Assembly: GCA_016630955.3 (NCBI GenBank)
Contig: CM049988.1
Coordinates: 434,001-498,000 of the forward strand
Source of the DNA: Didymella arachidicola
Taxonomy: Eukaryota > Ascomycota > Dothideomycetes > Pleosporales > Didymellaceae
DNA: 64,000 bases
Direction of reading: 5' to 3'
In this document: positions 42,412 to 53,428 of the stretch, piece by piece
How positions within the stretch are numbered: the stretch's first letter is position 1
How the letters are laid out: the number at the start of each line of letters is the position of its first letter
Translations under genes and position numbers: made by a program
Notes under the pieces: model-generated
Seen by the model: the letters and a program-made list of their open reading frames with translations, nothing else
What the model was told of the DNA's origin: nothing
The model's database searches: none

Positions 42412-44973
42412 ATGGAGAGGATTCGCGTCAGTAAAGCAAGTTGGAGTCCTTCTCACAGCAAGTATGTATGTCTGACAGTGACAGGTCGAAGATGTATATC
42501 TCTTGCGTAGAGGCACGCGCTTCGACGGCACCCTACACCTCATGCCCCACCATATTGTCTTCAGCTACCTCCCGAGCAAGCCTGCCAACGCACCGCCAGA
42601 CGCGAAACCACCCCGACAGAAAGAAGTATGGATTACGTACCCTATGATCAACTACTGCTGCTTGAAGTCGTGCCCACCCGTCATGCGCCAGCAGCCGTCG
42701 ATTCGTATACGGTGCCGCGACTTCACCTTCTTCGCCTTCTTCTTCCCCGACGAGAAGAAAGCGCGCGACGTATATGACAGCATTCGCGCACTGTCCTGCA
42801 AGATCGGGCGTCTCGACAAATTGCTGGCATTCAGCTACCAGCCGAAGCCTCCGGAGGACCAGTTCAACAGCTGGGATATCTACGATGCACGTAAAGAGTT
42901 CAAGCGTTTGGGGATAAGTCCCAAAGATACGGAGAAGGGATGGCGGATATCTGAAATCAACCTTGAGTATAAAGTGAGTATCCCTTACGCTGCGCAGGGA
43001 ACTAGGGTGGAGGTTGACACAAACTGTAGTACTCGAAGACGTATCCTGCCCTCATCGCCGTACCTTCGAAGGTCTCAGACAGTGTATTGCGATATGCCGG
43101 CGCATACCGCTCGAGACAACGCATACCTGCACTCGTTTACCGCCATCCGCTCAACAACTGCTCGATCACACGAAGCTCACAGCCCACGCCGGGTATAACA
43201 GGAAACCGTAATCCACAAGATGAGAGGCTTATTGCAGCTATTTGGGCCACGAATCGTGGATGGAACCCTGCACCCACTCCGGACGCCGCTCGGTCCACGG
43301 CCGACTTGACGATCGAGAATGGATCCAGTACGGAGAGCTCTTTCGTGGGCGTGGCAGATGCTGAGGCTGTCAGCTCCGGGAGAACAATCGCCGATGACTT
43401 GAGTGGCTCGACTGAATCCGACGAAAATGCGCCCAAAATCTACGGCGCACAACAACGGAACCTTATTGTCGACGCTCGACCGACTGTCAATGCATATGCG
43501 ATGCAGGCTGTAGGACTCGGTTCTGAGAAGATGGATCACTACCCTGGAGCAGAGAAGGCTTATCTTGGAATCGACAACATCCATGTTATGAGGAAGTCAC
43601 TGAACACAGTCGTCGATGCGCTGAAGGAATCAGATCTCACATCCTTCCCACCCAACCAGCAGCTATTGGCGAAGAGCAACTGGGTCAAGCATACAGCAAA
43701 CATCCTAGACGGTGTGGCGCTGATTGCGCACAGAGTCGGCATCATGCACTCACATGCTCTGATTCATTGCTCAGATGGTTGGGACCGCACAAGTCAACTC
43801 AGCGCTCTCAGCCAGATCCTGCTCGACCCCTACTACCGAACCATGGAGGGCTTTATTGTGCTTGTGGAGAAGGATTGGCTCTCGTTTGGGCATATGTTCC
43901 GGCATCGAACTGGCTTCCTCAGCCATGAAAAGTGGTTCTCGATTGAAAATGAACGTATAGAGCGCAAAACCGACGGGCAAGGAGGAGGCAACGCCTTCGA
44001 AAACGCTCTGCGTGGAGCAAAAGGTTTCTTCAACCGAGGCAACGAGTCTAACGAGTCCCTGAACCAAATGCCGGAGACCAATAGCACAGAGAACGTTGGA
44101 GACGTGTCAGACGCGGTGGCGACAAAGCCATCCAGCAAGATTGGTGCGGCTGAGGAACACCGCATCACTAAAGTCAATGAGCTATCACCCGTCTTCCATC
44201 AGTTCCTTGACTGTGTTTATCAGCTTCAGTACCAACACCCTACACGATTCGAGTTCAGCGAACGATTCCTGCGGCGTCTGCTTTACCACCTCTACTCGTG
44301 TCAGTACGGTACTTTTCTCTTCGACAATGAGAAGGAACGTATGGAGGCCAGAGCAAAGGAACGTACAAGGAGTGTATGGGACTACTTCCTTTGTCGGAAG
44401 CAAGAGTTCTTGAATCCGAAGTACGATCCTGAGATTGACGACTCGGTACGAGGCAAGGAGCGCATGATCTTCCCACGTAAAGGCGAGGCTAGATGGTGGG
44501 CTGAATGCTTTGGCCGTACAGACGATGAGATGAACCTGTATGGCCCGCAGCTTCCACCGAGCCTCACACCCCAAATGAGCAACGTGTCAAACGGCAGGAG
44601 CGGAGCAAACACACCACTACGCAATGAGCCTATTGTGACCGGCGTTGAGACGGCTGAAAGCGCGACTGGTGCAGGCACGACCGCTGATCTGCCACCCACC
44701 CATGCCGTTGGAGAACGCCCAAAAAACGTATCGGCTGCATCGCCAACGCCTTTTGATGCTGCGGCTGCTCTCGGTCAGGATCTGAAGCAGGGTCTGGTAG
44801 CTGGCATCGGGAGATTAGGTATCGGCGGTACCAGTCCTCGACCCTCTACAGACTCCAGCAGACCGCCGGCGAGGCTAAGCACTGATACTTCTGGGCAGCC
44901 GGACAGAGACGAAAGTCGAAGTCGAAGTCGAAGCAAGGAGACTAGAGAAGCGCTGGAGGTAGAGATGCAATAA
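42412..44973 (+). CDS. YMR1: Myotubularin-type phosphoinositide 3-phosphatase, three exons, 815 aa
   Basis: Dephosphorylates PI3P and PI(3,5)P2 on endosomes and vacuoles. Exon 1 is only 15 nt (42412-42426, MERIR), then 42485-42973 and 43030-44973. The first donor is a weak GTCAGT. The N-terminus is a PH-GRAM domain (VEDVYLLRRGTRFDGTLHL, then HHIVFSYLP). The catalytic domain has FKRLGISPKDTEKGWRISEIN, the SQPTPGITG motif and the PTP signature HCSDGWDRTSQ with nucleophile Cys415 and the WDR arginine, which is the specific myotubularin form of CX5R. The C-terminal third is low in complexity and ends in an RSRSRSKE stretch. Family assignment is certain; the first exon is the least sure part. Confidence 0.94.
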
Positions 44974-45868
44974 GGCCTATAGTCCAAGTCTCTTCAAGCC
45001 TGCCGTCTGGGGTATGGCTAAGACATAATTTACTGAGCGGAACGGCAACGAGTAGATGATACCCACAATTTTCAAGATGTCCACAGATGCTCCCCAGTGA
45101 TGTTTTCCAACGCTAGCATCAGTCGTATCGCGCATGGTCATGAATCACAGCCCCGCTACAAAGCGTGCGACTTGTAGAGCTCACTGGTACGACCGCAAAG
45201 CTATCAATTTTGGTTTGACTCACGGTTGAAGGACTTCCCATCATACCATAGACATGACCGAAAGCGTGGGCGCAGCCAATGCATTCGGTAGACACGACCT
45301 GATCTCAGCCGTTGGGCTTTCGCTTTTTATTGATATTGCCGCGTTCCTGAATCAGGGACTGCACAATTAACGCTCGCTTCCAAGATCGCGGTCCTGGAGC
45401 TGTGGCAGTGCCCCTTCCGCTGCACGCTTTAACCAGGATAGGATCCTTGCATACCGCATCTTGAACCCGCGGCGAATTCTCATTTTCTCAGTCAAGTAGC
45501 CATCGTGACACGCATCACCATGCATGCAGCATTGCAACAACTACAGCGCTTCTCACTCGAGTGTACTAGAGAGATGTCTCACACAAGGGCAATTGTGGCT
45601 GCCAAAGGCAAATTGCGTTGTTCTCGTGGGTTGAAAAGGTGCTTGTTGGCCACCCTCTCTGCTACTCTCTCGTCCGTCTCAGCCTCGCATGCAAAATGAC
45701 AAGTGATACGACTCAATACTGTCACTGCTACATTTCTGGTAGTTACCAATGTTGGAGTTGCCAACAAGAAGATATGGCTAATGCCTTTCGATTCCAATCA
45801 ACTGAAGGTACAGTCTACAGATAGTACTTCAATTGCACTGGTTGCTCATGTTTACATCAGGAACATCG
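44974..45868. other. Intergenic, about 900 bases
   Basis: Myotubularin 3' region and upstream region of the C2H2 gene. Short frames here show no motifs. Confidence 0.4.
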
Positions 45869-46599
45869 ATGCATCCTACGAATGCTTTGTTAGGAGCAGC
45901 AAGTTACGACGGCGAAGAAGACTTCGAACCTGCTCCAGAGCTTAACGAAGGCCTTGCTGATTTACTCGGAACATCGCACTGGCAAGGACCGACTCTAGAA
46001 ATCCAAGAAACCGACTCGACTTTGTTGGATGAATGCAACTCTCAAGGGTATGCGCATGATTTCGGAGGAGCTCTACGGTGGGAATTAACCAGAGTCGCAG
46101 TTCCAATGCCCAGTTATCATCCATCGACACCGCTGCAGCTGATACGAGTTTTTATCAATTAGTAACGCCACAAAACCTCGAAACCGGCAGCTTTGACAGC
46201 TGGCCTACCCGGGCTCCAATGCTCGATTCTTCTCTGGGATCGACTCTGGTACTGACGCCGATATCGACCGTCTCGACGGACCTTTCATATGCTCGACCTC
46301 CCTCACAGCCTGTACCCCAGCAGCAGGACATTTGGAGTCAAGTATGCACTGTCCTCTGCTGCAACGGCTCTGATAAGATGCTATTTCAATGCCGATTCAG
46401 AGGATGCGAACGAAGAAGTTACAGGCGCTTCGCTGACTTCCTGAGACATTACAAAGGCAACCATGCGATAGTCAGGCAGCTATTTTGGTGCCCAAATCGC
46501 GAGTGCACACGAAGTCAAGACTACAGGAATGTGCCATTTGATCGGAGTGACAAAAGAGATGAGCATGTTAGAAATGTCCATAGGAACACCCCCCAGTAG
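45869..46599 (+). CDS. C2H2 zinc-finger protein, two exons, 225 aa
   Basis: ATG 45869 opens MHPTNALLGAASYDGEEDF, an acidic N-terminal region. Exon 1 ends at 46047 and exon 2 starts at 46101, with a 53-nt intron (GTATGC, branch-like ATTAACC, CGCAG) that keeps the frame. The C-terminal third holds zinc-finger-like units: FQCRFRGCERRSYRR with FADFLRHYKGNH (C-X4-C...H-X4-H), then LFWCPNRECTRSQDY and DEHVRNVH. The middle region is Ser/Thr/Pro-rich. The same block is found decayed at 24436-25500, in opposite orientation. This looks like a lineage-expanded fungal C2H2 family with unknown targets. A DNA-binding or regulatory role is inferred only from the fingers. Confidence 0.75.
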
Positions 46600-48537
46600 A
46601 ATCCCGGAATTAAGAATCATATTGCGTCCACGATCGACAGCCTACCTTTCGAGAATCATGTGCCTGGTTGATATCAGTGATCAGATTGACTAGGAATGTC
46701 TAGGAACTTTCTAGGATGAGAGTTACAGTCGATATGCAGGTCGCCGAAAGAAAGTGTGAGTTTGCAGTGGTTAGAGAAGGACCTCTGCAATGTCTGCGGC
46801 TAATTTAGCGTGCTTTGCCCTTCCCGTCATGCAGCTGGCTAACGCTCGGAACGGTCATTGACAGGGATACTGGGCTATGATTCGGCTCTAGCAATGTACA
46901 TTGGGTTGAAGCAGCATGACCACAGCCGCCATGGAGTCCTCGGCAAAGATGCCATTTCTCTCCAGGGCACAGACAACCAAGATTACAGTAAAAAGGTGTC
47001 TTCTGGTCCAGGCATGGTGGCTTGCGTTGCTATGTCTTCTGATGTGTGCAGCTAAGCAACGATTCGAAATGATCGCTGTTGCATACTCCGAAGTGTCATC
47101 ACAGCAGGGACACGATTGGTTTGCTGACAAGGTGTAAATATACGGTGACAACAGAAATGTGTCTGTACTATTTTGCCCGCAACTGCTTTCTTCCGCGAGC
47201 AAGAGCGCTATTCTCCCGCAAATGGCACGACTGCAACACAGCCGGTCACGCCTTACTACTCTAGGTTATTGTGGTTACACTGACCGCGAGCCTGGCAAGC
47301 GGTGTCCATATGGTCCGCTTCTTCTCGAAAGTGAGGCTCAAGCTCCGCCGGGGTGGACGTCGCCGTGCTGCCGTCGCAGGATGGGTCGGTGCGCTGAGCC
47401 TTGTCCCTTACCCGTTGCGCTGTTTCCCGTTGGCTTGCCTAGGTAGAGCAATCAAGCTTAACAATGCTTCTGAGACGTATAGAGACGTCGTATTGCGAGA
47501 AGCGGTCAGCAATGAACGCAGCCTGTTCACGCTCTTGTACTACGTGCTTGTGAAAACACGCGCCTCGAGGTGATAAGAAGATTGTAAGCGCTCATAACGC
47601 AAGCTGAGTGCAATCCAAGAGATGCGCTCAAGGCAATCCGAGTACCGGTGATGACGGTAGAGCTAGTGGTACGCCCATGAAATGGTCATGCAATGCGCAA
47701 ACAAGTTGAATGAGTTGGAAGAATGGTCGGGGATGGCATTTCGCTTAAGCCACCAGCCCCACTCTCTCCAGCAGGCAGCTCTGAGAAGCATTGGAATCAA
47801 CACTCCTTCCTCTCACCACTCGCCCAGACACCCATTTCTTCTGCAGCTAGACTGCGCTCATGCATTATGTTGATGCTTCAGTTTCCAGAGTGCGCAAATG
47901 GTGCAGTAGTGTCAGCTTGTTCTTCACATCGTGCCGTCCCCGAGGCACGAACTCAACGCCATTGACCTCAACTACCGAGCAACCTGACCTTGACGTCAGA
48001 AGGGTTAATGCACCGTCAGAAGGTTTAATGCACGATTCTGGCTTCCAGAACGCTTCGAATGATGCGTTGCGACTCGCAGACAATTGGCAAACACCGCCAG
48101 AACGCATGACCAGTGCACCGCAATGTTGCACTGCCACGATTATTGCGAGAATGATGTCGATTCGTTGAAGTCAAGCCACAAGCGTGCCATCACGGGAAAG
48201 GTCTTGTACCCCACGCTACCGTGCCTCCTGATGGCCTGAGGCGCAGCAGGGACGGCAGAGCAATTTGACCGCTTCTTCATGCATTCGAACCAATGACTTT
48301 GCACCAGCCACAGTTGTGAACATGGGATTGAATTGTGGCAGGAGAACAGCCACGACGTTCATTGCTCTCATGCAACAGGTTGCGGCGCGTAGTATCAGAC
48401 GAGTTCTTATGAAAAGATGGCGGCTCCTCCTAAGGTTTTGCGGCTTATCGCAGCGTTCGACACCTGAGGACTCCAACATTCTGTGACGCCAAAGCATTCA
48501 TTGATCGGCAATTCGGCCCCGCTCGAGCTCGAACACA
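46600..48537. other. Intergenic, about 1.9 kb
   Basis: No gene was recognised; frames are short and without motifs. It contains a 20-bp tandem duplication next to a CRE palindrome (listed separately). Confidence 0.4.
47990..48032. repeat. Two-copy 20-bp tandem repeat beginning in a CRE-like palindrome
   Basis: The unit CGTCAGAAGGGTTAATGCAC is followed at once by a near-identical copy (CGTCAGAAGGTTTAATGCAC). The first copy overlaps a TGACGTCA palindrome near 47990-47997. It lies about 500 bases upstream of the homeobox/C2H2 factor gene. Confidence 0.7.
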
Positions 48538-50190
48538 ATGTTGTCGCCGAACAACATCCCACCCACGAGGAGTGGCCGAGCTTGGAGCAACTGGTCCATC
48601 GACTCCGGCTACGGCTCTGGTCTCCATGGGGATATCAAACATGACACCGCTGTGAGTTCGGATCATGAGGATCATCTGCTATGCACAACGACTGAACGCT
48701 GTCAGCTTGATGCACGTGATGTCCCTATGAGTGGACCAGCACAGCAACATCGCCAAGAACGCTTTGGACTGGAAAATGAAGGACTTCCCCAACTACAGTG
48801 CGATGATGAAATCCTCATCAAGGAAGAAGGCCTTGTTCACAGACCTACTACACCGCGCTTGAGTCTTTATACCGACATCTCGAATCCTTCCTCACCTGAG
48901 CCCATTTCGCCCGCTTCGCCAAATGAGGTGAGACGTTCACACGCAAGAAGGAACGCCAGCAAGCTCCCATCGCAAGCTGTAGGACGTCTTGTGGCTTGGC
49001 TCGACGCCAATCGACATCATCCGTACCCATCCGCTGAAACCAAGCAAGAGCTAGCAGAAGCGTGCAGCATCACCATCAAACAAGTCACGACATGGTTCAC
49101 CAATACGCGCCAACGACAGCTCAAATCTCAGGAGAATGACGGACGCACTGGTAATGATCATGGCCAAATCGCAACTCAAAGCTCGAGGAAGGGCAAAAAG
49201 AAGGACTATGGTCGCGTGTCGCCAATCGATGGATTTCTATCCCCAGCACGCCTTTCGCCTTGCCCATCGATTTCAGAGCAGTCCTCCGGAGAAGGAGATG
49301 CTTGGCAATGCACTTTCTGCCGAGTGTCTCTTACGTCGAAGTCCTGGCGCCGACATGAAGAGACGCAGCATCATCCCAAGCACCAGTGGACTTGTCTGGC
49401 TTGCGGCCCCCGAATTCAGCTACAGTCCTCCGATGTGACAATCTGCGCCTTTTGCGAGCTTCTGAACCCTGACGACGATCATTTTCGGTACTTCCACCGC
49501 ATCGGCGACTGCATGTGTAAGGCAGCACATGAGCGAACATTTGGTCGACCAGACCATCTTCAGCAGCACGCTAAAAATTTCCACAAGTGCGACAAGCCCC
49601 TAACCGAGCTGGTCAGAGATGCTTGGAGGGTGGACGGTCCCGGATCAGTTGACAACAAGAGCTGGACGTGTGGTTTCTGCCAGGAGATCCTACCAAGCTG
49701 GGACGCAAGAGCCACTCACATCGCCGGACACTTCAAGGCTGGCATGTCGATGGCGCAATGGCGGGACAATCACGTCTCCCAATCCACGCTGCTGAGAGAA
49801 CCCAGCATGTCTGAGGAGTCAGCTCTTCTCGATGCTCTTGCTAGTATGGGAGCGACAATTGCAGGGCCTTCGAACTATGGAACAATGCACCCCAACCACG
49901 CTCGTGTCGACTCTGCACAACATCAACACAGCCAATCCACTTCTACTACGACGTTCGTGCCCATGTCCGCAGCCATTCCAGACATTGCCTTCGACCCCTT
50001 CTGTACGTGGGGCAATCCTGTCGACACCTTCATCCCTACAACAACTGAGCCCTTCACTACATACACAACTCAGTCCAATTTCCCGACCGTCACAGCCAAC
50101 TACGATCCCTCCACGATAGACATCTCCGATATTCAGTTCGATATCAACGGCAATCCTGTATTTGATCATGGCGTTTGGAACTCATGGTAG
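48538..50190 (+). CDS. Homeobox (KN/TALE-type) plus C2H2 transcription factor, 550 aa
   Basis: A single exon. The homeodomain of the KN type is at about residues 148-192: LVAWLDANRHHPYPSAETKQ followed by ACSITIKQVTTWFTNTRQRQ, with WFTNTRQR in the recognition helix where N and R contact DNA. Cys/His units follow: WQCTFCRVSLTSKSWRRHEE, a CMCKAAHERTFGRPDHLQQH unit, and WTCGFCQEILPSWDARATH. The C-terminal 120 residues are Ser/Thr/Pro-rich, likely activation sequence. Homeobox plus C2H2 fusion proteins of this layout are known in Pezizomycotina, some involved in development and conidiation; a specific orthologue is not claimed. The start ATG 48538 is preceded by a CGAACACA context and followed by a continuous frame. 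Confidence 0.88.
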   Translation: MLSPNNIPPTRSGRAWSNWSIDSGYGSGLHGDIKHDTAVSSDHEDHLLCTTTERCQLDARDVPMSGPAQQHRQERFGLENEGLPQLQCDDEILIKEEGLVHRPTTPRLSLYTDISNPSSPEPISPASPNEVRRSHARRNASKLPSQAVGRLVAWLDANRHHPYPSAETKQELAEACSITIKQVTTWFTNTRQRQLKSQENDGRTGNDHGQIATQSSRKGKKKDYGRVSPIDGFLSPARLSPCPSISEQSSGEGDAWQCTFCRVSLTSKSWRRHEETQHHPKHQWTCLACGPRIQLQSSDVTICAFCELLNPDDDHFRYFHRIGDCMCKAAHERTFGRPDHLQQHAKNFHKCDKPLTELVRDAWRVDGPGSVDNKSWTCGFCQEILPSWDARATHIAGHFKAGMSMAQWRDNHVSQSTLLREPSMSEESALLDALASMGATIAGPSNYGTMHPNHARVDSAQHQHSQSTSTTTFVPMSAAIPDIAFDPFCTWGNPVDTFIPTTTEPFTTYTTQSNFPTVTANYDPSTIDISDIQFDINGNPVFDHGVWNSW

Positions 50191-51063
50191 CGCACCGGCA
50201 TTTTTCATTTGGCATTCTTTATACCCTGGGAATAGAGCGTTATAGATGGCATGGCTGGCTAGAACGGATAGACTGGCGTTCATTCATGCACATACCATAG
50301 CAGGTCTACATTGACAAAACCAATCAACTACTTCCAAGGAACTATCCCATCGTATAGCGCAATGTCGCCTGCTTTGCGTCAAGAACGACAGCTCAACCAG
50401 AAAGACAACAGGTTGATAGGAGCCCCGTCCTACACCGGTACCCGCATACCCTGCCGCCACACTCCGTCTTTTGGTAAACTCACCTGCCCTTCTTGGCCGA
50501 GAGCCGCAACCGTGCCCTATCCGCTAGCACTGGTAGCGAAAGCGTGCTATTCGCTTAGAGCATCCATATGCATCAGAACGGCACTTGATCCTACCGAACC
50601 CTCAGCCTGGTGGCAGTAATATTCCACATGTCTATCCGAGGAAGCATGTTGCTCGCTTTGCCTTGTCCCACGCAGTGCATAGGTTGTGAAACGTAAGCAC
50701 TGCTGCGCAGTGAGGGGAGTGCAGAGACTGGTAATAGTTGGACTGGAATGACGCTCCTTTGAAATCAGACCTTGTTCAAGCAAGATGCAGGCGAGAGACG
50801 TGTAAGCTGCTGCGTCTGCCATACGGGGAGTGTGGCTGGATCAGCAACAGTCTGTCGGAAGCTGCACTTGACGTGATGGTGATTCGAAATTCAGGCTGTG
50901 GGGAATGTGGGGCGTTTGGCTCGTGATGTGGAGGGGTCGAAGGCAGATGAACTTGATCAGAAGGGAAGACAGGTGCGAGACCGTAATTTCGTCTAGGGAA
51001 GATGCTATATTGTCATGGTATCATAGAGCATGTAAAATGCTGAACAAGTATATCGTCGTGCCT
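50191..51063. other. Convergent intergenic region, about 870 bases
   Basis: Between the stops of the homeobox factor and the CoA-transferase. No gene recognised. Confidence 0.4.
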
Positions 51064-52840
51064 TTACGGCTTCAGCAAGTCCTCATCAACCTCCCAATCA
51101 TCCCAAGTAGGTTTGTCGTAGCCGTTGCTTCTCGACGCTCGCAAGAAACCGTTCCAGTAACCCTCGATATCAGCAACAGGTCTAATCGTCCTGACTTCTG
51201 CGTTGAAGCTCTTGCTAAAGCACGACTGCATGTGTCGGGGCTCGAACAGCTCAGGATGTGTCCGTCTCATTGTCTTCAATGCTCGCTTGCCAACTTCATC
51301 GACTGAGTCGTGGTGTCTCAGCTCGAAGAAATCGGCATCATGCTCCTTTCGCAACTCGGTCATCATGCCATCGTCGTATAAACCAAGCTGCAGTAGGAAG
51401 ATGTCGTACTGGACGAGAGATGTGGTGCCGATGTAGCTGCCGCCAAACTTAGCCCGTCTAAAAAGGCCGACCATCACGGCAATCGTGCCCATGCAACCTG
51501 TGCCGTAGTCGCTCATAGGAAAAGGTGGCACGACAGGCTCTTGCAGTCCCATAGCTTGGCCCTGCGCCCAAGCAACCCCCGATACGCAGTCTGCGATTTG
51601 TTGCCAACCAGGTCGATGCGCCCAGGGTCCAACGTGACCGAAGCAGTTTTCAGCAGCATAGACGAATCCACGACCGCGTCGTTTGGCAATCTCTTGCAGC
51701 TGCTTGGGTCCGTAGCCAAGACGGTTGAGGCTGCCAGGTCGGTAACCATCGAGTACAACATCCGCCGTCTCGAGCAATTTCTCGAACGCCTCGCGGTCCT
51801 TCGCCTCCTTCAAATTCAGATCCACCGTATGCTTGCCAATATTGGCGTCGACCTGGAAGAAGGGAACGTCTGAGAGATGAGGTGCGGTCACCTTGATCAC
51901 TTCGGCCCCGTACTCAGCGAGTCCACGACCCATGGCCGGGCCTGCAATAATTCTGCAGAGCTCAAGAACCCTGATTCCAGCGAGAACTTGAGGCTTTGGT
52001 GCAGCCGATGACTTGAAGGGCAACGGTGTGGGTGGGGTCTCGGTCTCTAATGTCTCGACTTTCCATGGCGGCTGCTGGAGCAGTATCTGGCCATGCTCTG
52101 TTGCTTTGAAATCATCCCACTTGAGGCAGGTGACGCCTGCTTGTTTGATCTGAGCATTCATTTCCTCAAGCTCATCAGCGGTGAATTGCTTGACATGGTC
52201 TTCGATGACCTTAATACATTCATGATAGTCGGTGAGATCCGGCCGGTGGCCCTCAAGACCAACCATGTTCAGTGCTTTGGTCGCCTCCAGAGAGCCGTGG
52301 AGATGGAAGTATTCGCCAGGGTTCTTGGTCTCGTACAGATTAGCTGATAATCTGCGGTACTGAATCGCCTGTGCTTGCAGCAGATCCGTATCTGTAGAGT
52401 CAGCTGGCTGCAAGTAAACACGCTTCTGGAACTAACCTACCCTTCAAAAGCTTCTTCACTTTGGGGTGTGCCTTATCCATACCGCCAACGGTAGCCAGGT
52501 ATGTCGAGAACAAGAACGCAGTAGCCCTCTCCAGATCGACGTCGATACTCCGTGTGTTTGGGCCATCTTTGAGATCTGCGATGGCAGAGGCAACACCTGC
52601 TTCGACCGCCTTCAGTGCCGTGATAGCCTCGGTCTGCTTGAGAGGACTTGGAAAGTATGGACTGCCAGTGTTTGCTGTCGAGAAGTGTATCCGCTGGATG
52701 TGAGGTAGCGCTTCTTGGGGAAGATTGTCTTTTGCTTTTGCTAGCAATTGCTCGAGGGCTGACTTTGTGCCATCAAGCAAGCTGTAGAGCTCAGAGCTCC
52801 CACTGGTCCCGTTGGTATCAGATCCAAGATAAGGTGTCAT
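51064..52840 (-). CDS. Class III CoA-transferase (CaiB/BaiF family), two exons, 575 aa
   Basis: Transfers CoA between carboxylic acids, or racemises alpha-methylacyl-CoA. Exon 1 is 52840-52441 and exon 2 is 52391-51064, with a 49-nt intron (GTAGGT, branch GCTGAC, CTACAG) giving KKLLKDTDLLQAQ. The C-terminal two thirds have the family core: LAGIRVLELCRIIAGPAMGR, LAEYGAEVIKV, DLNLKEAKDREAFEKLLETA, ADVVLDGYRPGSLNRLGYG, and a GCMGTIAVMVGL segment. The family's catalytic Asp is expected in the DVPFFQVDANIGKHTVDLNL region. The extra N-terminal 190 residues are usual for long fungal members. The gene is divergent from a Zn2Cys6 regulator across 588 bp. Substrate unknown. Confidence 0.9.
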
Positions 52841-53428
52841 GTTGGCAGCCAGTAGATATGAGCGAGGCGCCGAAAGTCAATTCAAGAGAACGGAAGCTTG
52901 GGACAACTTAAAGAAGGAAATCAGACTCGTTTTGACGCACGGGAGATCGATACGGGCTTCCCGACACTTCTGCTTAGCAAAGGGCCAACATGCACTGTTT
53001 GGCAGGGCATTTCGGAAGCTAGCCGCACCCTGCGTGCAACGGCTGCGCACAAGCGTCCAGTGTGCGGTAAGAGCGAGGTGTCTGGATTGTCCGCCAGCTG
53101 GCGTTACCCGACCTCGGCAGCAACGTGCACGTGCCCCACAGGTCCCAGCAGTGCGGCTGCCCAGGATGTGGTTCACAACCACAAAGACGCCTGCCTTCGT
53201 TTGTCTCTGGCATCGACGATTCGCCGGACGCAGCAAGTTCGGTCAAGGTTGCTGCACCCCTCACCGTCATCCTGGAGGGGAAGTTGTGAGTTACGGGGCT
53301 ATTTTGTGCGATCTTTCTGCCCAACTCAATTCGCCGTCCCTCATCCGACACTCGCTTCATCCATCCGAAGCATCGCTCCAGCATCAAAGGTTCACGTGAT
53401 GGTCGTGTAATGCTCATAGCCGCGGACC
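52841..53428. promoter_or_regulatory. Divergent promoter between CoA-transferase and Zn2Cys6 factor genes
   Basis: 588 bp between head-to-head starts. It contains a CACGTG E-box-type hexamer near 53393. No further element was assigned. Confidence 0.4.
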
